Numbered from the stretch's first letter, positions 35,553 through 45,197 are shown. The stretch is 64,000 nucleotides of DNA from an uncultured Lachnospiraceae bacterium (GCA_900548905.1 URMK01000023.1:28392-92391), one strand, 5' to 3'. The notes: generated by a model from the letters alone, not told the origin. A program made the numbers and translations.

Positions 35553-35938
35553 TCAGTTTCCAATGCATGTTTTCATTGGAATGATAATAAATCCACATTT
35601 TTCCTGCACACGGCGGGATTTCTGATTCCCTTCAAAATATCCGCACCATAGTTTCTCCACGTTCAATTCCTCAAAGGCATACCGTATCAGTTCCTGTACA
35701 GCCTCCGGAATTAGCCCCTTCCCCCAATAGGGAACGCCAATCAAATAGCCTACTTCTGCTTCCGTTTCAGGGATTTCAAGGTTACTGTCCTTTCCCACCA
35801 TCAATGCAATACTTCCCACCGGAAGGTCTGTTGCTTTTAAAACAACAGCAAAGATCCCTTTCTTTGAAAGAACATTCTCTATAATTTCCCGGCCATTCTC
35901 CACTCTTGTATGTACCAGCCATCCGGCAATAGGACCTA
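35553..35938 (-). pseudogene. RimJ/RimL-type acetyltransferase fragment
   Basis: A GNAT core is readable (GIFAVVLKATDLPVGSIALM, AEVGYLIGVPYWGKGLIPEA, KLWCGYFEGNQKSRRVQEKC), but both ends are missing. The first recognisable residues (GPIAGWLVH) begin directly at the end of a Fic fragment, and the C-terminus stops right after KCGFIIIP. The first ATG at 35903 would give 116 residues without the N-terminal strands. Confidence 0.75.
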
Positions 35939-36025
35939 CCCTGTCATCTCAGCTATTTTAATTACCAGATTGGTAATTTCCTCTGTCATAGTAAAAGGTG
36001 ATTTGTATCCTTCTGACATCTGCAT
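35936..36025 (-). pseudogene. Fic family protein, N-terminal stub
   Basis: A perfect GGAGG site and ATG start a 29-codon frame, GYKSPFTMTEEITNLVIKIA then EMTG, the N-terminal signature of Fic/DOC adenylyltransferases. A stop follows where the acetyltransferase fragment begins, so most of the protein is deleted. The junction marks a deletion between two former genes. Confidence 0.6.
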
Positions 36026-36043
36026 CCTCCATTCCAATGATTA

Positions 36044-36763
36044 TTATTGTATTAATATTCTGGCAAAGTTATCCCAAACGATTTTAATCAGGTCCGGTTC
36101 CTTTAAAGCTTTTGCAATTATTTCGTATTCATCCTTAAGCATCTCCGGCGAATACTTCTTTCCATTCACTTTAGAATACGGACCATCACTTTCTATCAAT
36201 ATTCTACTTTTAGGTATATTCATAATCATCTCTGTATTTTGCAGTACCATATTGGCGTTTATTGAGAAATAGCAACCTATATTCAAGAATTTCTGCAATA
36301 CATCTTGATTACCAGTAAACCAGTGTATGATGCACCTAGTAGGATGATATTTCTCTAGAATATCTAATGCTTCCTGCTCTGCCCCTCGAATATGTATTGA
36401 CATTATCTTCTCTTTTGTTGCACACACCTTAACTATTCGCTCAAAGAACTTGAGTTGCGTTTCTTTGTCAACTTTAGATTTTTTTGAGAAATCCAATCCA
36501 ATCTCACCTACATATTGTGTATCAGAAAGTAAATGAAACAAATCTCGTAAATCAGATTCCTGCATTTTATCATTCAGTGGGTGTAATCCAAGTGCAAACT
36601 TCACATATTTACTATCCCAAAACATATTCTTACAGCTTAGAAAAACTCCTGGCGAATTTGTCATGCACAAAGTATATTGGCCATTTTCTGTAATATATTT
36701 ATATTTTTCCATATAGTCTTTATACATATCCAAATGGAAATGGGTATCAATCAATCCAATCAT
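36044..36763 (-). CDS. qatD: QatD, TatD-like metal-dependent hydrolase
   Basis: A 239-residue TatD-type hydrolase with DTHFHLD at 6-12, VGEIGLDFS, MSIHIRGAEQEAL, CIIHWFTGN and LIESDGP, all blocks of the TatD metal site. It is the last gene of the Qat anti-phage operon. The start is set at the ATG 36763, just after the qatC stop (TAATATG) and with GAGGA upstream; the frame from 36775 would overlap qatC. TatD enzymes are 3'-5' DNases; the substrate in Qat is not known. Confidence 0.88.
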   Translation of the reverse strand: MIGLIDTHFHLDMYKDYMEKYKYITENGQYTLCMTNSPGVFLSCKNMFWDSKYVKFALGLHPLNDKMQESDLRDLFHLLSDTQYVGEIGLDFSKKSKVDKETQLKFFERIVKVCATKEKIMSIHIRGAEQEALDILEKYHPTRCIIHWFTGNQDVLQKFLNIGCYFSINANMVLQNTEMIMNIPKSRILIESDGPYSKVNGKKYSPEMLKDEYEIIAKALKEPDLIKIVWDNFARILIQ

Positions 36764-36764
36764 A

Positions 36765-38132
36765 TTAGTCCTCAATCAATTTCAGCATTTCTTCATCCTT
36801 TGAAAATAGTTCCAATAGATCTTCCATTGTTGACTTGTACAATTTTAAAAATTTTTCAGTAGTTTCCTCATTGATTAATCCCGCATAACTTATCATCTGT
36901 CTAATCATATCATCATCGAGTTTTTTATATCTATATACGGTACTCATCACTGCTCTAAGATCACTAGATTTTTCCGTCTCTCCATATTGTCTTAAAAATT
37001 CAATACGTTCGGCTTTAAAAGAATACTTTAAATCGTCAACATCAATCAATGAACTTTTTCTAATTAAGCAAGGATAACAATAACCACAATTTACCGGATA
37101 CTCGTTATTCCCCTTTTTATTCCAACGTGCAAGACATGGATGCGAACACGAAATTGTGTCCATATAATGCTTTTTGAAGGCTTGCTTATTCTTCACACAA
37201 TTCACTATTTCTCGCTTGGATAAATATGCGAAAAAATTATGTATTGGATTTCTTATTCCAACAGTTTGCAAAATTTCTTGAAGTCCACCTAAGAAAAATG
37301 GGTGTGTCGTTCTAGTACTACAAGTTCCTTTTCTTCCATTCGTCAAAGGAATATTCAAACCAATAAAACCATTTTCAGGAATATATATCGGAACATCTTC
37401 CCCCAGAATTCCTGCAATCGATAGAGCAGCACATAAAAAGAGTAATGACCTTCCCCTAGATGTATTTTCAGTTCCCTTCAATACTTCTCCTTCTACTGTC
37501 TTAGGTGCACGAGAATTCGCTGAAAAGCTAACAAATTTTACATTTTGATCTGCATATATATTTTTAAAAGTATCTACAAAGTCTTGTTGCTTCGTTCTTA
37601 ATTTAGGATATTCATTATGACCAACCAAGCATGGAGACAATCCATCTTCCAATAATTTTATTGCTCCACAAAAGGAATCTAAACCACCTGAAAATAAACT
37701 TACGCAGTCACACTTATCTAATTCCAAATGAACTCTGTTTGGATTTCCTCTCTGACTATACTTTTTCTCACATTGCCTAAACTGAATGTTCCATTTATCT
37801 CCTGTCAGGAATCCTAGTGTTTTGTTCCATTGTTCTTCGGTTCTATTCCATTGCTCATAGCACAGTACCGGAATAGATACTGAAATAAATCTTGTCCAGC
37901 AATCTGTAAATTTACGCCTTGATATTCGCTTGTCCAAAGCAAATATACTGATTCCGATGACAAATAAATCCTCATAGATATCTGGTATAGACATACAGTC
38001 CATTCTATACCAGGTGTCAGCAATTCCTGTAAAAATTGTACTATAACTTTCTCTGTTTAATGAAAAAACATATGAGTCCTTCCATTCATCACATGGAAGC
38101 ATTTCATTTTCTTTATCTATCCAACATTTCAT
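36765..38132 (-). CDS. qatC: QatC, QueC-like PP-loop protein
   Basis: A 455-residue protein with an N-terminal region unique to Qat and a QueC-like domain: PP-loop SLFSGGLDSFCGA at about 145-157, and a zinc site CSHPCLARW with CGYCYPC. QueC makes the 7-cyano-7-deazaguanine base, so this subunit may modify a protein or nucleic acid during defence. GAGGAGG lies upstream of the ATG. It sits between qatB (6 nt gap) and qatD. Confidence 0.9.
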   Translation of the reverse strand: MKCWIDKENEMLPCDEWKDSYVFSLNRESYSTIFTGIADTWYRMDCMSIPDIYEDLFVIGISIFALDKRISRRKFTDCWTRFISVSIPVLCYEQWNRTEEQWNKTLGFLTGDKWNIQFRQCEKKYSQRGNPNRVHLELDKCDCVSLFSGGLDSFCGAIKLLEDGLSPCLVGHNEYPKLRTKQQDFVDTFKNIYADQNVKFVSFSANSRAPKTVEGEVLKGTENTSRGRSLLFLCAALSIAGILGEDVPIYIPENGFIGLNIPLTNGRKGTCSTRTTHPFFLGGLQEILQTVGIRNPIHNFFAYLSKREIVNCVKNKQAFKKHYMDTISCSHPCLARWNKKGNNEYPVNCGYCYPCLIRKSSLIDVDDLKYSFKAERIEFLRQYGETEKSSDLRAVMSTVYRYKKLDDDMIRQMISYAGLINEETTEKFLKLYKSTMEDLLELFSKDEEMLKLIED

Positions 38133-38138
38133 ATAGTG

Positions 38139-38822
38139 TTATGCCTCCTCATAGAATAATTCAAACACATGGTACGCATCCTGCAATGTCTGTGTAACAA
38201 TTTCTGACGAATCCATTTTATTGAAATCTACAGATTTCAAACTAGCTAAATCCAGTTCCGAATGAAGTTTATTTGAAATATATTTATCCATTTCTTTAAT
38301 TAACTTGTCTGTTTCTGCCGGTGTTCGTTTCATTGAAATTTTTTCTTCATATCGGAATGCGAAGCTTAATTGTGTGTATTCTATTATCATCTCTTTCAAC
38401 AAAACATCTGGACTAACATCATTTATTTGTTCCATATCGTGGATATCTAATTCTTTAAGTGCTAAAGAAATTGCTTCTGCTGCAAGATAATCTTCTGTAG
38501 TACTTCCATTGTTTGTGAATTCATGTATTAAACTTTGAAATACTTCTTCGGATGATTTCCCAATCAAATCATCTCGTCCATATTCTCGTAATGCATTACC
38601 AAGTCCACCACGAGAAACTGATTGTGAAAATGATAAGATATTACCTACCGCTTGTGAAAATGCAGAGCCAGATGCAATGTCGTGATTCATTGCTGTTGCA
38701 AATTTACTGGCTGCGTTTGCCCTTGAATCACTATCACCATTGTTTATGTATCCTGTCACAGCACGTTTTGCTTGTGACCATGGAACCGTTGTCGGTGCTA
38801 TATAACCTTTGGATGTGCCCAT
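38139..38822 (-). CDS. qatB: QatB, defence protein of unknown activity
   Basis: A 227-residue protein beginning MGTSKGYIAPTTVPWSQAKR, the typical QatB opening, then an alpha-helical body with a glycine-rich SVSRGGLGNALREYG. Start placed at the ATG 38822 directly after the qatA stop, with GAAGGT upstream, so the two are coupled. Identified by its start motif and by its place between a KAP ATPase and a QueC-like gene. Confidence 0.85.
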   Translation of the reverse strand: MGTSKGYIAPTTVPWSQAKRAVTGYINNGDSDSRANAASKFATAMNHDIASGSAFSQAVGNILSFSQSVSRGGLGNALREYGRDDLIGKSSEEVFQSLIHEFTNNGSTTEDYLAAEAISLALKELDIHDMEQINDVSPDVLLKEMIIEYTQLSFAFRYEEKISMKRTPAETDKLIKEMDKYISNKLHSELDLASLKSVDFNKMDSSEIVTQTLQDAYHVFELFYEEA

Positions 38823-38823
38823 A

Positions 38824-40668
38824 TTATTTACCTTCTTTCGTGAATTCATTCAAGATGTCTTTCTTCATTTTTCCGCTTTCAACAAGTGCATTCAAAAGAG
38901 GTTCAATTAACTCACTATTACAATCATTCATATTCTTAAGTGAAATCATATCCGCTGGCTCAATTTTCTTGTTTGATTTTGAAATAGCGTTGATTATTCC
39001 AATTTGTGATTCTTTCATCTGAACAAAAATCAAAGAATACAGAAATGATTCTATTTGTCCTTGGCTTATTTTCTCATATACTATTTTCAATACATCTTCA
39101 ATATCATCTGGGCTGAGTGCTTTCATATCGTCTACTAACCTTGGGGCTAATGCAGATGAAACCGAACCAATTCTCTCAAGTATTTTTTTACTTGCATCAC
39201 TCAAATTTGATTCTAAATCTGTTGTTTGATTCAAAATCTCCCTCGTCAGATAAAAATACTTATCCAACGGAACTTTTTCCAAATCCTGTGGTTCACACTC
39301 AAGCCAAGTTAAAATGCGTTTCTTGTACCATTTATGATACTCCGAATCACTATTATGCTCTTTGACGCCTTCACGCATCAATCTGAATTGTTCATTTTCT
39401 GTATCAAAATTCTTATTCCATTCGTTAAGTGTATTAAATAAGCTGAAATCAAGTTTATTTAATACCAACAATTTTGCCATAATTCTCATATCAAGTTCAT
39501 CTTCAAAGTATAGCTTTGATAATTGACGTTTTGTAATAAAGGTATTTAAAAATCGCTTTGCTTGTCGTGGATTGCCTTTTAATGTATATGCTGCTATTTG
39601 GCGAATACCTAGAATTACGCCTGCAACATCCAAGCACTCCTCTTGTAAATCCTTACAATATACATCTTTTCCGTCATTTATCTTGTTCAAATCTTCTAAC
39701 GAAATAGGTGTATCCAAAATCATCCTTTTTTGTTCATCAATCTTATTAATCATATCTGCGAATGTCTCTGGTCTCATATACTTTTGCATTACCAACAATA
39801 GTAAATAATTCTGAATATCTTTTGATGACAACTCCGGAATATGTATTGGCAGTTGAATTATCTTCTCTATATATTCTTTGTCTAATTCAACTTTAAAATC
39901 ATCCAACGGTGGATACTTCTGCTTTATGGAATATTTTATTACATTTTCATCAGCAGCTATGATGAATGTTGTTCTGTTAACCGATAGAAACAATTTTATA
40001 GCCTCTAGTGTTTCAATTATTCGTTCCGGCTGACAACGATCCAAATCATCAACCAGTACAACAACCCTCTTAATGTCATCGTTCTGGAGTGACTGTTCAA
40101 ATTCTTTTCTGAATTTTCTTACATTACTAACAACTCCATCATCCTTCTCTTCATCTACATCCTTCAGATAATTTTCTCTCATGCTTTGAGCAGAATCAGA
40201 TAAATTCTTGATGGTATCTCCTATTTCTTTTACATCTTTTGGCAAGTTCAAAATTAGCGGCAAAGGATTACCGGTGACAATACTCGCAATAACCGGAGCT
40301 GCAGTCGACACGACTTTTGTACCTACCTTGAACAGATCAATGCGCTTTCTCAAGCCACGAAACTTTTTCTTTAATTCTTCTTTCGGTACATTTTCTTCCA
40401 ATTCTTGAAGTAAGGCTTCCATAATCGCAATCTTTGCATCTTCATAATTTTCAAACATCCATGCATTTACCATCACACAGATTATTCCATCTTTTCCATC
40501 ATAATTCTTCTGAATAAGATTTAATAATGTTGATTTTCCAGCTCCCCACAGACCAAATATACCAACCGTCAGCGGATCTTCATCTGTTTCAATTGCAATT
40601 TTAGATACAATTTCTGCATATGGCTTATAAAATAACATGTCTATTTGAGATGCATTATCAGTCCACAT
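38824..40668 (-). CDS. qatA: QatA, KAP-family P-loop ATPase
   Basis: A 614-residue KAP NTPase: Walker A GLWGAGKST (39-47), Walker B VVVLVDDLDRCQPERI (about 190-205), and the sensor-like block TTFIIAADENVIKYSI. KAP proteins are often membrane-associated; the region around VSTAAPVIASIVTGNPLPLI (about 115-140) is hydrophobic and interrupts the ATPase fold as in other KAP members. First gene of the Qat operon, with AGAGGAGG before the ATG. It begins 16 nt after the pglX-like remnant. Confidence 0.9.
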   Translation of the reverse strand: MWTDNASQIDMLFYKPYAEIVSKIAIETDEDPLTVGIFGLWGAGKSTLLNLIQKNYDGKDGIICVMVNAWMFENYEDAKIAIMEALLQELEENVPKEELKKKFRGLRKRIDLFKVGTKVVSTAAPVIASIVTGNPLPLILNLPKDVKEIGDTIKNLSDSAQSMRENYLKDVDEEKDDGVVSNVRKFRKEFEQSLQNDDIKRVVVLVDDLDRCQPERIIETLEAIKLFLSVNRTTFIIAADENVIKYSIKQKYPPLDDFKVELDKEYIEKIIQLPIHIPELSSKDIQNYLLLLVMQKYMRPETFADMINKIDEQKRMILDTPISLEDLNKINDGKDVYCKDLQEECLDVAGVILGIRQIAAYTLKGNPRQAKRFLNTFITKRQLSKLYFEDELDMRIMAKLLVLNKLDFSLFNTLNEWNKNFDTENEQFRLMREGVKEHNSDSEYHKWYKKRILTWLECEPQDLEKVPLDKYFYLTREILNQTTDLESNLSDASKKILERIGSVSSALAPRLVDDMKALSPDDIEDVLKIVYEKISQGQIESFLYSLIFVQMKESQIGIINAISKSNKKIEPADMISLKNMNDCNSELIEPLLNALVESGKMKKDILNEFTKEGK

Positions 40669-40684
40669 ATGAAAACCTCCTCTT

Positions 40685-41032
40685 CTATATTTTTGCTAAT
40701 AAATCTATTGTTTGTTTCTTTGTACCTTCATTTGATACTTCTACGCCTTGGGACTTAGCACAATTCACTTTTACACCATCATTTAATTCTAATTCAATTT
40801 TCTGAAGTGCTGTATGCGATAACGCCTGATAATATACTCTGGTCTTACTTAACTGCTTTATATATTTATCTCGTACTCTTGTCGTTCTTGCCTTATCTGT
40901 TGCACTTACTAATGTTGCTATAATATATTCTGCATTTTGAAGTGCCTTCTCTACTGAATTTTGTATTCCATGTAAATAATCCGAGCGAATTACTTCCGCA
41001 GTATTGGAAGCGCATCTATGTGTATATATCAA
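40685..41032 (-). pseudogene. 3' fragment of a BREX pglX-like methyltransferase gene
   Basis: A 115-codon frame ending like PglX/BREX adenine methyltransferases: YLHGIQNSVEKALQNAEYII, KYIKQLSKTRVYYQALSH and LNDGVKVNCAKSQG. The catalytic domain is absent, no ribosome binding site precedes the ATG, and the family alignment would start far upstream. It therefore looks like the tail of a lost BREX gene now lying inside the transcript that leads to qatA. Identity rests on memory of the family tail; a search would settle it. Confidence 0.6.
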
Positions 41033-41068
41033 TGACTTAAATCCATTCTGTCGCTACCTGTTGCGATA

Positions 41069-41077
41069 AGTATAGCA
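41069..41077 (-). promoter_or_regulatory. Extended -10 promoter, candidate for the Qat operon
   Basis: Minus-strand TGCTATACT (41077-41069) is an extended -10 element; no strong -35 is seen. It is the best promoter upstream of qatA and would transcribe the pglX-like remnant first. Confidence 0.5.
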
Positions 41078-41142
41078 TAGTGACAAGAAAATTTCAGCAA
41101 TTTCTGACTTTTTCCACGGAGTATGGCTTTTGCTAAAAAGTA

Positions 41143-41182
41143 TGGGTTATGCCAAATTGTTTAAACTCCTTGGCAAAACCCA
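41143..41182 (-). terminator. Hairpin between recombinase and the pglX remnant
   Basis: TGGGTTATGCCAA (41143-41155) pairs with TTGGCAAAACCCA (41170-41182) apart from one mismatch; T-rich sequence follows on both strands. A probable terminator of the recombinase gene. This interval (41033-41307) is also where the left prophage junction should lie, but I cannot define att sites without the other end. Confidence 0.5.
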
Positions 41183-41307
41183 TTTTCTACTCCATATTAA
41201 ACTCACACAGCATTACCCCACCTTGCTTCTATGGAAACTTATCCATGCCACTTCCTATAGAAACACAACTCCATTTTCTCCAAATAATCCCGCAAACCCG
41301 CCTAGAA

Positions 41308-42984
41308 TCAAGGTTTCCGCACGAGCAACACGGCGGTTTCAACATGTGTATCATTGTCCAAACTAATATCCATATTATCTTCAACAATCGGAAGCTTAAA
41401 TACAATCGACTTTAACCACTGACCATTCGCCTGTTCCTCCTCATACACATGAATTTCTTTTATCAATGCTGTCAGTAATGCCCTTTTATCAGCATCCTCC
41501 ATTACACCATAAAGCTTATCAAAATAAATTAGAGTTTTATATATATTATCGCCAGTCAGCTTTTCGGCTTCAATAGCCCGCTTCCTGTCCTTGCAATCTT
41601 TTAAGCTATGTTCCACATCATCAATATTATCATACATCTTATCCAGCCGATCCTGCAAGTCGGATAGCTTTCTATCATAATGCCTGTCATCATAATTTAA
41701 GCAGTCTATCTGATTTTCAAGACTTCGTTTTGTACCGATATATTGGCTTAACTGCTTCTGGTAATTTGCAATTTCTTTGTCCACCTCGCTCGTGTCTGTT
41801 TTGATGTTGATTTTCTTTTTCATCATATCCGCAAATTTAGGATTACTAACCAATTTACCAATGACTTCCGCCACAGCACTGTCTAACTTTTCCTCCTGAA
41901 GCTGCTTATTATAAGTACATCTATGCCCTTGCATCATGCTCCGGTGCTTGCATCCATAGTAGAAATAGTCCTTATAATGCTTGCCGTTTTTCTTCTTAAT
42001 TGACTTATTGCCATACATACCCGCACCACACATAGGGCAGCACAGAAGGCCGGACAAGAGATGAATCTTTTCATCCTTTCCCTTATTAACGTGCTCATAC
42101 CTCTTTGCCTGTGATTTGCGTTTTTCCTGCACTTTTTCCCACATGCCATCATCAATGATTGCTTCATGGATTCCATCACAAACCATATAATCATCTTGTT
42201 TCACGATATGGTACTGCCTTGTGCCGGATATCTTCTCAGTCCGTCTCCGCCCAAAAGCTATTTTTCCGTTGTAAACAGGGTTATCCAATATCTCCCTTAT
42301 TAATTTTGCAGAAAAAAACGGGCTTTTACCGTTCTGTCTCTCCTTTTTCATTATCCCCTGCTGCCCCAGATACCTTGCTATGCCATTAGCACCCATATCC
42401 GTGTTCGCATACTTATCAAAGATCAGACGGATTGCCTCCGCTTCACTTTCCTCAATTTCCAGCTTACCACTATTCAGACGATAGCCATAGGGCGCAAAAC
42501 CACCGTTCCATTTTCCTTCTCTGGCTTTCTGCCTCCGTCCCTCCATGGTCTGCACAAGAATATTTTCCCGTTCAATCTCGGCTACTGCTGAAAGCACAGA
42601 TATCATAAGCTTACCTGCATCCTTGGAACTGTCAATTCCGTCTTCAACACAAATCAGGTTCACATCATAATCCTGCATAAATTGAAGCGTACTTAGCACA
42701 TCAGCGGCATTCCGGCCAAAACGTGACAGCTTGAACACAAGCACATAGGAAACACCATCTTTATTGGATTCTATGTCTTCAAGCATTCTCTTAAACTCCG
42801 CACGGCCTTCAATAGACTTACCAGACTTGCCTGCATCCACATATTCACCAACGATTTCAAAATCAAAGGCCTCAGCATATTTCGTAATCCGCTCATCCTG
42901 GGCATCAAGAGAATATCCATCTACCTGCATGGAGGTGGACACTCTCTTATATGTATATACTTTCGTTTTTTTATTCAATATCAT
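41308..42984 (-). CDS. Large serine recombinase (prophage integrase)
   Basis: A 558-residue serine recombinase: resolvase catalytic domain at the N-terminus (YTYKRVSTSMQVDGYSLDAQ, with the catalytic serine in RVST; FKLSRFGRNAAD), a recombinase domain (GIARYLGQQGIMKKERQNGK), a zinc ribbon (CCPMCGAGMYGNK then CKH, about residue 340) and a coiled-coil C-terminus (400-500). Start set at the ATG 42984; a TTG at 42978 fits the GGGGTG site slightly better. The gene stands at the left end of the late-gene array, so it is the likely integrase of the adjoining prophage. Confidence 0.88.
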   Translation of the reverse strand: MILNKKTKVYTYKRVSTSMQVDGYSLDAQDERITKYAEAFDFEIVGEYVDAGKSGKSIEGRAEFKRMLEDIESNKDGVSYVLVFKLSRFGRNAADVLSTLQFMQDYDVNLICVEDGIDSSKDAGKLMISVLSAVAEIERENILVQTMEGRRQKAREGKWNGGFAPYGYRLNSGKLEIEESEAEAIRLIFDKYANTDMGANGIARYLGQQGIMKKERQNGKSPFFSAKLIREILDNPVYNGKIAFGRRRTEKISGTRQYHIVKQDDYMVCDGIHEAIIDDGMWEKVQEKRKSQAKRYEHVNKGKDEKIHLLSGLLCCPMCGAGMYGNKSIKKKNGKHYKDYFYYGCKHRSMMQGHRCTYNKQLQEEKLDSAVAEVIGKLVSNPKFADMMKKKINIKTDTSEVDKEIANYQKQLSQYIGTKRSLENQIDCLNYDDRHYDRKLSDLQDRLDKMYDNIDDVEHSLKDCKDRKRAIEAEKLTGDNIYKTLIYFDKLYGVMEDADKRALLTALIKEIHVYEEEQANGQWLKSIVFKLPIVEDNMDISLDNDTHVETAVLLVRKP

Positions 42985-43101
42985 CACCCCGTAAAAGTTT
43001 GGACTTACACCACACGTCAATTTATTTGTTGTGCTAATTATATCAAATACGATAAGATAATACAATGAGATTTTGGAATAACAAAGAAAAAGACCAGCCA
43101 T

Positions 43102-43230
43102 TCAATCTGTCGATTCTTGTGGCGGGTCTGGTAAAGGCGGGTCCGGTAAACTTTCCAAGTCAATTTTATCAGAATATTTGGTTATGAGAGTTGCAAGTAA
43201 TTCAGCAAAAATAGCCATATCAGTATCCAT
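43102..43230 (-). CDS. Small 42-aa protein between endolysin and recombinase
   Basis: A short ORF, MDTDMAIFAELLATLITKYS then a proline-rich tail SLPDPPLPDPPQESTD. GGGG lies 9 nt before its ATG. It is below the usual ORF size limit. Small proteins of this type precede serine recombinases in some clostridial elements; function unknown. Confidence 0.45.
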   Translation of the reverse strand: MDTDMAIFAELLATLITKYSDKIDLESLPDPPLPDPPQESTD

Positions 43231-43309
43231 AATTTATGTCCCCACTTAATGCTTATAGAGTGTTCTTTTTGCTTAAAAGGCGTTCTGTAACATCCTCTTC
43301 TTCCATCCT

Positions 43310-44797
43310 TTAAATCCTCGTAGTATAATCCAAAGAAATCCACCCATCCCTCTTCTTCTGGTAGGATTTCAACAGCCCCCATCTGGAAGCCCCGGCCCCA
43401 TCCGCTTCCTCCACAATGGTAAACACTCCAGCTCCTGTATACTTTCCGGTCCTTGCACAGTCCGTCCCCGGCCCTTTCCTGATATTCAAGTCCGCAATGT
43501 CCACCCTCACCAGATAAGAAAACTCCGGAGACTGCTTTTCCATAAACTGTACATACTGCCTGTCCGTTGTGATATACAGCCCTGATTTCAGCTTATACCA
43601 AGCCCCATCCTCACTGATACCCATTACTGTATACACGCCGTCAAACACCACCTGGTCCACGTTGTCCCCCATGCATGGACTGTTCCGCACATTCAGCCCA
43701 TCCCGTCCTTTATAGAAAACCTTCACAAACCCGGACAGCGGCTTGATTGGCTGGACAGCCCCATCTATTTCTGCATTCCCGCCATCCCCAATCATATCCT
43801 TCAAAATAGCAACAATCTTCGCCCCATATCCGGCTCCGGCTGCCCAGCCCTTCCCCTGCGGGTTCTCCTGAATCCCCAGCCACTCCACATAGGGAGCCAC
43901 ACCCCTGGCCACATACTTAAAACGTGGGTTAACATTCCCATTTACCAGCTCCTCCGTACAGGCATACGCTTTCAGATGCTGCACCTGCGCCCGGATGCCA
44001 AGCTGTGGCGATTCAAAGGAATTCCCTTTCTTTCCATTAGAAGTCACGCCCATCCCGCAAAAATTATTCTGCTCCAATGTCACCGCCGAACCGGAAAACC
44101 CAAAATTCCCCGTCTCCAGGCAGGACTGGGCAAAAGCAACATCCCCTCTCACGCCCTCTGCCTCCCCTTCGGACAAATACATCGGAACCATATCCAATAC
44201 CGACTGATTGACAGACGGATTCGCCTTCCTGACATACTCCCTCATCTGCTCTACAGAAGCCACAGCCTTCCCCATAATCTTTGTATAGGAAGAACCATCC
44301 TCCTGCCCCGAACCGCCGTTCCCAATCAACCTCTTCAATTCCTCCCACATCCCTTTCCCCCGGATCTGGGAAGGACAGTTCTTCGCACACACATCATAAT
44401 GCTGCACCACCCGCTCTGCCGGAATCCCCGTCTCTGCCATCAGCAGCCGGATAAACTCCACCGTATTTCCAAACGCCTTCTGAAAGTCATATCCCGCCTG
44501 CACGCACATCTCCACGCCAATACTGTTCCTGTTATTCACCGTTCCAAACAGCCTTCCCCCATAATTCACCCCCACATGCCAGCAGCCCCGTCCATGGGAC
44601 GCCGCCTGGTACACCATACCCTTATCATCCGTATAATAATGGACAGAAGTGCTTAAATTCCCGTTATGCTGCGCCCTGGCATGGGCAGATGCATCCGCCC
44701 CTGACGCAAAATTATCCGTATTATGCACCACAATATACCGTGGGTCATTGCCCTCATAAGTGTTATTCTCCGACACAAAATCCCTATTTACCTTCAT
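43310..44797 (-). CDS. Phage endolysin: amidase, glucosaminidase and SH3 domains
   Basis: A 495-residue lysis enzyme. Residues 1-155 are an Amidase_2 domain (YIVVHNTDN, YHYYTDDKG-like zinc and core residues, VVQHYDVCAKNCP). About 165-345 is a glucosaminidase domain (AFAQSCLETGNFGFSGSAVT, PQLGIRAQVQHLKAYA). Two SH3-like wall-binding repeats close it (GLNVRNSPCMGD and DLNIRKGPGTDC). It would cut both the glycan strand and the peptide link of peptidoglycan. It overlaps the holin gene by 14 nt, giving the usual holin-endolysin lysis cassette. Confidence 0.9.
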   Translation of the reverse strand: MKVNRDFVSENNTYEGNDPRYIVVHNTDNFASGADASAHARAQHNGNLSTSVHYYTDDKGMVYQAASHGRGCWHVGVNYGGRLFGTVNNRNSIGVEMCVQAGYDFQKAFGNTVEFIRLLMAETGIPAERVVQHYDVCAKNCPSQIRGKGMWEELKRLIGNGGSGQEDGSSYTKIMGKAVASVEQMREYVRKANPSVNQSVLDMVPMYLSEGEAEGVRGDVAFAQSCLETGNFGFSGSAVTLEQNNFCGMGVTSNGKKGNSFESPQLGIRAQVQHLKAYACTEELVNGNVNPRFKYVARGVAPYVEWLGIQENPQGKGWAAGAGYGAKIVAILKDMIGDGGNAEIDGAVQPIKPLSGFVKVFYKGRDGLNVRNSPCMGDNVDQVVFDGVYTVMGISEDGAWYKLKSGLYITTDRQYVQFMEKQSPEFSYLVRVDIADLNIRKGPGTDCARTGKYTGAGVFTIVEEADGAGASRWGLLKSYQKKRDGWISLDYTTRI

Positions 44798-45197
44798 CCC
44801 GCTTCTCCTCCTTCAACTGCTCCAGGACACCTTTCAGCCCCTCCGGGACAGGCAGCCCAATCCTGCCCGCATTCTCCAGAATGGAAATCCCCTCATTGGA
44901 CAAATAAAAGAAAATCACCGCAGTCCGCAGCACGCTCCCATTTTGGATGACATGGGTATCAATGACATGCCCCACCGCCACCAGGCAGAAAATCACCACC
45001 TTCTTAAAAATCCCACGGAAGCCCACACTGCTGGACAGCTTCTTCTCCAGCCCGGCAGCCATCAGGCCGGTAACATAATCCACCACTACAAAAGCCGTCA
45101 GGGCATACAAAAGCCCGTCCAGACCTCCCACAAACCAGCCTAAAAAACCGCCAACCGCCGCAAATGCACACTGCACCATGTTCATAAATTCCTTCAT
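44784..45197 (-). CDS. Phage holin (holin family 4 type)
   Basis: A 137-residue membrane protein with three hydrophobic helices (about 8-25, 28-48 and 70-88), the motif YALTAFVVVDYVTGLMAA, and a charged C-terminus (KEEKRDEGK). This is the phage_holin_4_1 pattern: it forms membrane lesions that release the endolysin. The ATG at 45197 has GAGGG upstream; the longer frame from 45227 lies partly in a terminator-like hairpin. Confidence 0.85.
   Translation of the reverse strand: MKEFMNMVQCAFAAVGGFLGWFVGGLDGLLYALTAFVVVDYVTGLMAAGLEKKLSSSVGFRGIFKKVVIFCLVAVGHVIDTHVIQNGSVLRTAVIFFYLSNEGISILENAGRIGLPVPEGLKGVLEQLKEEKRDEGK

Noticed and set aside
44064..44390. 108-codon minus-strand frame within the endolysin
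   Set aside because: Alternative frame of the endolysin gene with biased composition.
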